Shown piece by piece: positions 57,446 through 64,000 of a stretch of 64,000 nucleotides of DNA. Origin of the DNA: Tillandsia leiboldiana (taxonomy: Eukaryota; Streptophyta; Magnoliopsida; Poales; Bromeliaceae). The notes beneath the pieces were generated by a model. It searched no databases. It saw only the letters and a list, made by a program, of their open reading frames with translations, and had not been told where the DNA came from. Numbering within the stretch: the first letter of the stretch is position 1; every line of letters begins with the position of its first letter. The stretch covers positions 22,748,525 through 22,812,524 of the forward strand of contig CM055071.1 in NCBI GenBank assembly GCA_029204045.2, in the 5' to 3' direction. A program made the position numbers and the translations under genes.

Positions 57446-58590
57446 TCCCTAACACAGATAAGAGCAAGGGGTCAAACCAAAGTCCAAAATAACGCCCCAA
57501 AACTGTGCCAAAAATACCGTAAAAACGAAGTGCGGAACCCACCTCGACTGCGCCGTGCCGCCCAACCGCTCCAGTGGAACACTTCGCGCGCTCCGCGAGG
57601 TCCACAACGCACCGCCGCACCCCACAAAAATCCCGTCCTCACTCCCTCCCTCGCTCGGTTGGAGAAGAAAGAAAAGAAAATGGAGGAGGAATGGTGTGCG
57701 GGGAAGAAAGAAGAAGAAGAGAAGAAAGGGAGGAGGGGGGCTCCCGTGGACCGAGTCCACGGTGCACCGGTCCACTGCCAGGACGGTCCACCACCCTCGG
57801 GCGCGTGCACCCGGCCCAGGCACGCGCCTGCCTGCCCACGCGGCACGCGGCTAGCGTGCCACGCGGGCGCGGTTGCCGCGCGCCACACGGGCGCGTGACA
57901 CCCAGTCCCGCGCAAGCGCGGGACATGCCGCACGCCACACGGGCGCGCCCCCCCCCGCGTGACCGCGTGCGCCAGTGGGGGCCCGCTACGTGGCGGCCCC
58001 CCGCGCCACGTGCCGCAGGCGCGCTTCCCCAGCGCGCCTGCCTGCCGCGCCCACGCGCGCCGTACGCGCCTGGAACTGCGCGCCAGCGCCGCCTTGGGAT
58101 CCGTACCATGTCGCCTCGAGATCCGCGCACGAGCCTCGAAAAATGCGCGCGTCAACCGGTCTCCGAAAAAAACAAGTAGATAGTCCATTCTCAACGATTT
58201 CGCGCGCTGAATCCAAATACGATGTCCGATTCCCCAAATTCTTATCCGAAAATTTGCCGAAAGTCCCCGGAAAGCCCACTTGATCTGATTTTCACGCCGG
58301 GTCCATTCCAAAATTCCGATTTGCCAATTTCCAGCTCTAAAAATTGCCGAAGGCATCCGGAGAGGTGATCCTTTATCCAAACTTCATCCCGAATCCAATT
58401 TTAATATCCATTGGGCGTGAAACCACTTCTAAGCATTCAATGGGGCCATCTGACTACTCTCGTGATCCAATTAACACACCGAGTCCATCAAAAGTGTCCA
58501 ATTGGTGTACAAACGCCACCGACACGCCACATAGGCCTCCAGGGGCTACTGGTCAACCAGTAATCTAGTCGTGGGGATCCAGGTTCTCAC

Positions 58591-59125
58591 AGTATTTCTC
58601 AGTTCTTTCGAAAGTACGTTGTCGGCCACCAACGTGCTTACCAAAAGAATGATGAAATACCAAAGATCTGTTGCCAACAACTAGTTGGAGACACAACTCA
58701 CATCTGAAGGTACATCACATACCTTCCTTCACAGTCTCTATGCCGATGATATACCCTCTACCAAATGTCACTACCATCACGTGGTCAGGAATGCCACTTT
58801 GTCTATTCACAAGAAACTGGAATCATATTTCAACGTTTTTCCTACTCCTTATTAAATCCGACGCATAGGCAAAAGGTGAATCAAGATTACCATCGGGCAG
58901 CCCCCGACTAATGCCAGTCCTACGCCTGCCACCAACACCACGCCTAGTGCGAGCCATAACTGCAATACCAAGGATGGATTTTAGTTTGACCGACCCACAA
59001 CTTCTGTTTCTAACTACAAGACTTAGAACACTACCCATCGCTCTCTCGTAGACACAAGTCATCCTAGGGTTCGTTCCTATCCAAACCTAGGCATCGTATT
59101 CCTATTGCTCTGATACCATCTAATC
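58591..59125 (-). pseudogene. Z leader and 5' start of gag
   Basis: On the reverse strand a primer-binding site (TGGTATCAGAGC, 59118-59107) lies 7 bp from the LTR edge. A frame from ATG at 58957 begins MARTRRGVGGRRRTG, a basic start as seen in gypsy Gag proteins, and ends at a stop near 58823. Below that, down to the W LTR edge, I see no clear frame. It is a short gag fragment at best; the identification rests on position and basic composition. Confidence 0.5.
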
Positions 59126-59320
59126 TGTCACACCCCGAGTTCAGAAATCATTGTCTAAATTTTTTTTTTTTTTTAAAAAAAATCAGAGTTGCAAAACATC
59201 CAGGGCAATGAAAGACCGCCACATATATAGAAGAGTCCCAATCCCCTTTGGGATTGAGCCTTTTCTATATATGCACGGCTAGCTTGGCAACAACATCAGA
59301 GTTACTAACTACGTAACAAC
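59126..59320 (-). repeat. 5' LTR of Z, truncated
   Basis: TGTCACACCCCGAGTTC onward matches 50248-50442 closely. It is cut after GTAACAAC, where the 50248 copy continues TATAAACC. That gives the empty site for Y. Confidence 0.88.
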
Positions 59321-60659
59321 TGTTGGGTTATGTATAATTGGATCTAAATAAGGGAAAAAACACCTAGAGGGGGGTGAATAGGTGTAAACAATAAACACTC
59401 AAAAATCTTTGCGATATAAAACCCAATGCGGAAAAATAAATAACACGCAGAGATTTTTACGTGGAAAACTCCAAACCGGAGTGAAAAAACCACGGGACCG
59501 ATAACACGGTGAAATCCACTAGAATTAAACACGTACAAGGTGATATACCGTACTCACAGACGACTCAACCTTTTCCATACGCTCCTAGTTGATCTTCTCC
59601 GCTCGCTCCACGATGCTTCTCGAATCCACGATGTGCGTCCAACGCCGAATCCACGGCGTCCAACGTCGAGTCCACGACGTCCGACTGAATCCACGGTCTT
59701 CACCCAGTAGCACGCTTCGAATCCACGAACGTACCTCGCTCCGAATCCACGAGAGCGGTAGCACCTTGAATCCACAAGGCCACGCGAGTCCACGCGCCGA
59801 TTTTGGGGTAAATCATTGTTTTTTGGGTGGTGATGATCCGCCGAATACTTAGATTAGAAATAGATTGGAAATACCATCTAAGTATTCATTGATTTGATTC
59901 AACTCAAAATGTGAGTATGAAAACCTAGAATCAAATCAATCAAAATAGATGAAGAAACATAAGATAGAATCTATGATTTCCTTTCTTCTCTATATGTGGA
60001 TCTTAGGCCGTATAGAAGATGACGGCTTCTTTTTCAATTATGTGGATTAGCCCTAGAAAAAGAATCATAGGGTCTATTTATAGGTTAGAAACCCTTGAAA
60101 AAAGATAAGGATCAAAAACTATCCTTTTCTGGAATTTTTACATGACGACGATCCGGATCGGAGATCGGCGATCCGGATTGCAGTAGCGAGAAAAATAGAT
60201 TCCAGAAAAACGAAGGTTCGGGATCCGGATCGAAGTGCTTGATCCGGATCGTTCATACAGTTCACCAAACATCAACGTTCGGGATCCGGATTGCAAAGCC
60301 TGATCCGGATCGCTCAAATAAAATGGTAAACCCAGTGTTCGGGATCCGGATCAAGGGAAGCTACGATTCGGATTGAACTGGTGTATGAACGAACCACCTT
60401 CGGGATCCGGATTACAAAGCCTGATCCGGATCCTGAACATGTCCCATGTCCAGTTTTTGATAATTATGCAATTACAAGTTCATCCAAGTGTTTCTACACT
60501 ATAAGAAGTATTCGGATCACCAAAGATATTAAGTTAAACATACCTGATCCTTTTGAATTCTTCTTTCTTGAGATTGAGTTATATGATCCAACCTTCTTTA
60601 CCTTCAATCTTCAAGACTTAACCGACTTCACGAAATACGCCAACTTAAATTCCGTAACA
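59321..60659 (-). repeat. 3' LTR of Y (1339 bp)
   Basis: In + it runs TGTTGGGTTATG to TCCGTAACA. It has the poly-C motif (59372-59383, complemented), eight hairpins with AATCCA or AGTCCA loops on + (59605-59797), TATAAATAG complement at 60074-60082, and CCGG boxes (about 60145-60440) each preceded on + by CGGGATCCGG or a near form. It is the same family as the C1 LTR. Confidence 0.93.
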
Positions 60660-61392
60660 ATCTCCCCCTTTGGCGGTTTCGTGACAAAACATAGATCCAC
60701 TCAAGAAAATTCAAAAAGATATTTTTGTTGCTATCACCATACAACAAAAATTTACAATGGAGATCCAAAATAAAATACATGAGTTAAACTCCTAAAACAG
60801 ACTCTAGACTTAGACATCTGTACTCTCTGCAAAAGAAATCATTCTTGACAAAAGAAATCGTTAGATACCTCAAGAATTTTATATCATTCAAAAACCACAT
60901 ACAGAGATGAAGTTTATACTCATTTATACTTACCATGACATTTATACATTCAGATATGTAAATTGATCATAGTTAAAACACCAACATATCTTCTATGCAA
61001 CATATCTTCTATGCAATCAAAATCCAAATGTCATGTTAGTGAAGATCAACTTGTTAGTTATATTACATGCCCAAATAGTTAGTCGAATAGTTAGTCGAGG
61101 CATGCATTCAAACACAAATGAAAACCCAAAAGTTGAAGTTCTACTTACCTTTCGAGGTTATACTTACCTCTATAGTTTCAAGTTTCTTTCTCACAAACAT
61201 TGTATCATTGTTTATCTCTCTCTCCCCCTTTTTGTCACAAAAGTTAGCCAAAAAATACCAAAATGGAGAGAATAGTTAACAGTTCAAGGACCAAAAGTTT
61301 GAGAAATAAAAACTAAAAACTAAAACGTAAAAACCTGCACACAAAAAAAAGTTAAAAATCTGAATAAGAAAAAGAAATTAGAAGGATACGGA
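60660..61392 (-). promoter_or_regulatory. Y polypurine tracts and 3' untranslated region
   Basis: Terminal tract ATCTCCCCCTTTGG at 60660-60673, flanked by the inverted repeat CACGAAAT/GTTTCGTG seen in C1 and C2 (60639-60685). A second tract, TCTCCCCCTTTTTGTCAC, lies at 61222-61239. No coding potential. Confidence 0.83.
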
Positions 61393-62842
61393 TTATTCAG
61401 ACTCCTCTGAACTGATACAGCCGAGAATTTGGAAGATTTTCTTTAATCGCTTGTTCATTGATGACTGATTCTTATTTACCTTCTTTATTTCTTCCTTTAC
61501 CTCAATAAGTTCATTTGATATACGTTCTTGCTCGTTGGAGAGCCTCTGCTGTTCTTTATAGATTGAGGTAACTGATGCATCATCATCAGAAGTTGATGGA
61601 GGTGCTCGTTGTGCTGCATGTGCTGGTTGGACTGGAGGAGTTGCTGCCGGTGCAGAGGTTGTCGCTTGTTGTTGTTGTGCTCGTTGTCGGTGAGGAGGTA
61701 ATATGGGCTCATCTTGCTTTGTCGAGAGAGACTTTACAATTGTTGTTTCATTGATCATTCCTAAACTGTGCATGTAGGAACTCGCATTTGTGTCAGCTTT
61801 AAACTTGCGAAGAATGCGCATGATGATCATTGGATAAGGTAGTCTCTCTGAAGGGTAAGCATGTTCCACATAGCGAGCCATCCTCGCCCAGATGATGTAA
61901 GGGATGTTTAAGTTTGCTCCTATTGCTGCTGTCGGGTTTCCAAGAAGATAAAGAAATAACATCCTATCCCATCGAAGAACCTTCATGTTCATATTTGGAA
62001 GGACGTTATAGCAGACAATGAAGTTTAAGTAGCGATACTCAGGTCGTAGCTCTTTTGAAAAGACTGAGTTTCCTGCTGACGGAGTATCGGGCAGACAGAT
62101 GCCATCAACTACCACTCTCCAGGAGTTGGTGTTGAAAATTTAATTCTTCAGATAATGAGCGCCATCGGCTCGGGCCTTCATCCCTAATACCTCTCCAATC
62201 AGTTGAGGGGTTACTTTATTTAATCTTAACATTTTTGACCAATGTTTGAAAGTCTCGACGACCGCTCTCCTGATCAACGAGATAGCAAGCATTTTGATAG
62301 AACATCCTCACTGAGTGAAGACAATACCCAGTGGTCTCGAGGAAATCGCAAATGGGAGCAAGACCTGTCTGGTCATACAGAGTCCCAAATACCGGAGATC
62401 TTTCCTTCAAGGCTTTGACATTAACATGCCTTTCGCCAATGCATTCCCTGTTTTCAAAGTCCTTTATCCTAGCAGAGTTGATAAAGTCTTGTGGAGGTGC
62501 TTGGCTATCAACTGGTTGCTCAATGGAAATTCCTCGAGCACTCCCTCTTTTGCGAGCAACACTTTTTCTTCTTGTCTTCCCAGAAGTTTCTTCCATTGGA
62601 GCTTTTCCCTTTTCAGCAGCAGTAGGCGGAGCCTTCGATGTCTCCGCAGGCGCTTTTCCCTTTGAAGCAGTGGGAACAGTTGTTGCTTCAACTTGCAACT
62701 CATCCCAATCGATCGATTCCGTTTCAGATTCTGTATCGGAATCATCTTTAGCTTTCTTCGCTTTCTTAGCCCTCTTGTGCTTGACAGTGTCTCTCGTATG
62801 TACCATAGCAGCCAGAAGAAAAATGATCCACGTGATCACCAT
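61393..62842 (-). pseudogene. Y envelope-like protein, frameshift and nonsense
   Basis: Reverse strand from ATG at 62842: MVITWIIFLLAAMVH, then the Lys-rich part, FENRECIGERHVNV and FLETTGYCLHSVRMFYQN. Near 62216-62222 an extra TAAA introduces a stop and a shift. The next part resumes, meets a TAA near 62142, and then continues as WRVVVDGICLPDT, LRWDRMLFLYLLGN and the C-terminal coiled coil to the stop at 61393. C1 keeps all three parts in one frame. Confidence 0.9.
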
Positions 62843-62870
62843 TGCTATTGGTTTCTTATGAAAAGAAATC

Positions 62871-63254
62871 CTGTGAGCAACACCTCAAGAACACGAAAAA
62901 ATTGTTAATTTTTAAAAATTAGAAAAATTGTACCCAAACAATCATTATCGTGTAGAGAGACTAAGAATCAAATTAGAATTGCAAAAAGAATTTTAAAAAT
63001 AGATCAATCGCATGATTTTCGAAAATTCCCATTATATGCCCTAAAACCGAAATTTTTGAAATCGAAGGCCAAAAATCCATTTATCTTGAGAATACCTAGC
63101 ATATAATCAAAACTAATCTACCCAGAGTTCTTATTTCAAAAAAAATTTGATCAAAAACCATCCACAAACGAAATAGATACAAGAATTTCATCACGTTTTG
63201 AGGAAGAATATGAAAAACTGTGAAAAAATCGAGATTTTGATCAATAAAACTTAC
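62871..63254 (-). other. Putative 5'UTR intron of Y envelope-like mRNA
   Basis: Reverse-strand donor GTAAGT at 63254-63249 and acceptor GCTCACAG ending at 62871; 384 bp, like C1 and C3. Confidence 0.7.
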
Positions 63255-63370
63255 TTGGAATCGAAGAACTTGAGTTTGAAAGCTTCCAAGATGGATGAAT
63301 TCTAGAGAGAGAAGCTCTGGAAACTATGGAACAAAAGATTGGAGTAAAAGAAATCAACACCCTTTTGTTC

Positions 63371-63490
63371 TATATAAAACCCTAGCCGCGATCCGGATCA
63401 GTTCGTGATTACGATCCGGATCGGCTACCCGCAGAGAAAATCTGCGTTCGGGATCCGGATCGGCAGGTCCAATCCGGATCGGCGTCAACT
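63371..63490 (-). promoter_or_regulatory. Promoter-like module before Y envelope-like gene
   Basis: On + : TATATAAAACCCTAG at 63371, then CCGG boxes between 63390 and 63482 (GATCCGGATC forms, one preceded by CGTTCGGG). On the reverse strand this reads boxes, CTAGGGTTTT, TATATA. Confidence 0.78.
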
Positions 63491-63818
63491 TTTTCTTTAG
63501 AAAATTTCAGAGAAATTCTAGAAAAACCAAAAAAAGATTGTAAGCACTTTTGTGTATCAACTTTAAATGAAAGTCATCGTTTCATACAACAAGAAATAGA
63601 TTATACCAAATCTATCAATAACATCCAACAAACGAAACGAAAATTTATAAAAATTAAATCCCTTAAAGTTGAACAACTTCAATTACATCTAACTTGATCT
63701 TATGAGTAATGCCTTTATCAAATCATCAATTCGGTAAAGAAAATGAAATACAAAGATCAATAGATGTCTAACATCCCAGATAAGTTAGATAATATATCTA
63801 GTCAATTTATTGAAGAGA

Positions 63819-64000
63819 GTGGCTCTTTGAGCATCTTTCATTAAAATTCCCACCTTATACCGACCTTGAAATTTTGACAGAGTCAAATATTTCAACATGC
63901 ATTTTATTTAATCAAACTTGAAAAACCTTGCTTGGTATACATGTGGTAGCTGCACACAGTACTCGGACGACCGAGGTGGTAGCTCTTTCCTCCATGTGGT
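63819..64000 (-). other. Y conserved non-coding block, cut by window end
   Basis: 63819-63866 and 63930-64000 match the C1/C3 block in reverse; hairpin CTCGGACGACCGAG at 63962-63975. Confidence 0.83.

Larger units (their letters stand above)
54558..58590 (-). mobile_element. W: gypsy element remnant (leader plus 5' LTR)
   Basis: 54558-54634 matches the V leader (14865-14938: GGTTTCTAAGTC, CCACGACCTACAACCTAGGC) including the primer-binding site, and abuts an LTR. The rest of the interior and the 3' LTR are missing. Confidence 0.75.
54635..58590 (-). repeat. 5' LTR of W (about 3.96 kb, V family)
   Basis: TGTCACGCCCCGGGG to GGTTCTCACA. The left 650 bp resembles 7939 and 14939, and the right end (TGGTCAACCAG, GTCGTGGGGATC) resembles 11879-11918. 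It carries a GCCTGC array (55398-55690), five 71-78 bp repeats (55700-56050) and an ACGCAAAACGGAG array (57175-57445). GC-rich 57540-58100 has chance open frames on both strands. Confidence 0.85.
50248..59320 (-). mobile_element. Z: reverse gypsy element, interior mostly lost, containing W
   Basis: 3' LTR end at 50248 (TGTCATGCCCCGAGTTC) and 5' LTR end at 59126 (TGTCACACCCCGAGTTC) match each other closely for about 190 bp. A tRNA-Met primer site and a leader lie at 58591-59125. Between leader and 3' LTR sits W. The 5' LTR is cut at 59320 by Y. Confidence 0.75.
59321..64000 (-). mobile_element. Y: reverse Sirevirus element, 3' part
   Basis: 3' LTR, polypurine tract, envelope-like pseudogene, leader intron, boxes and conserved block appear in order on the reverse strand. 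Pol and the 5' LTR lie right of the window. Confidence 0.93.

Noticed and set aside
57472..58380. 302-codon reverse frame and overlapping + frames in W LTR
   Set aside because: Low-complexity Arg/Ala/Pro/Gly composition on both strands, typical of GC-rich LTR DNA.
58591..59125. W LTR as the 3' LTR of Z
   Set aside because: There is no polypurine tract at its 58590 edge, its ends are of the V family, and a primer-binding site sits at its other edge, so it is a 5' LTR.

Overview
This window is plant nuclear DNA made almost entirely of nested transposable elements. I see no convincing host gene, tRNA, rRNA or organelle sequence. The evidence for a flowering plant is the mix of families: chromodomain-bearing Ty3/gypsy (Tekay/Del-like) elements with very long LTRs, Sirevirus-type Ty1/copia elements with an envelope-like third ORF, and an En/Spm (CACTA) transposon with TNP2- and TNPA-type genes and spliceosomal introns. 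I cannot name the species. The nested, heavily mutated state suggests silent heterochromatin.

Layout. 1-7028: 3' part of a + strand gypsy element (G1): gag, protease, RT/RNase H, integrase/chromodomain with only nonsense mutations, then its 3' LTR. 7029-7938: pieces of two more gypsy LTRs. 7939-15713: reverse-strand gypsy element (V) with 4 kb LTRs, a decayed interior and a truncated 5' LTR. 15714-36325: Sirevirus copy C1 (+), missing its 5' end; its pol is split by an 11.26 kb CACTA transposon (18539-29798) with 3-bp duplications TAC. C1 has an intact envelope-like ORF and ends in an LTR at 36325. 36326-36728 and 45854-50247: an older Sirevirus copy C3, into which C1 and C2 both inserted. 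36729-45853: Sirevirus C2, gag-only, with TSD GTCAG; its 5' LTR holds a solo gypsy LTR (37449-40713, TSD AAGGA). 50248-59320: gypsy element Z (reverse), which contains a 5' LTR and leader of another gypsy element W. 59321-64000: Sirevirus Y (reverse), running off the window.

How the parts work together. Each retroelement carried LTR promoter, primer-binding site, gag-pol and polypurine tract. In the Sireviruses a second promoter-like module of palindromic TCCGGA boxes, plus a roughly 383-bp leader intron, precedes the envelope-like ORF. The CACTA element encodes its transposase and TNPA-like protein, and has dense subterminal repeats where such proteins are expected to bind. Order of events, from who interrupts whom: C3 oldest; then C1, C2 and Z into C3; CACTA into C1; the solo LTR into C2; W into Z; Y into Z.

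Most interesting are features shared by the Sirevirus copies: an array of 5-8 small hairpins in the LTR leader, all with loop TGGATT (rare TGGACT) but with different, internally complementary stems; a conserved non-coding block after pol with a UCGU-loop hairpin; and the duplicated promoter/intron module before the envelope-like gene. All comparisons were made by eye, so percentages and some boundaries are approximate.
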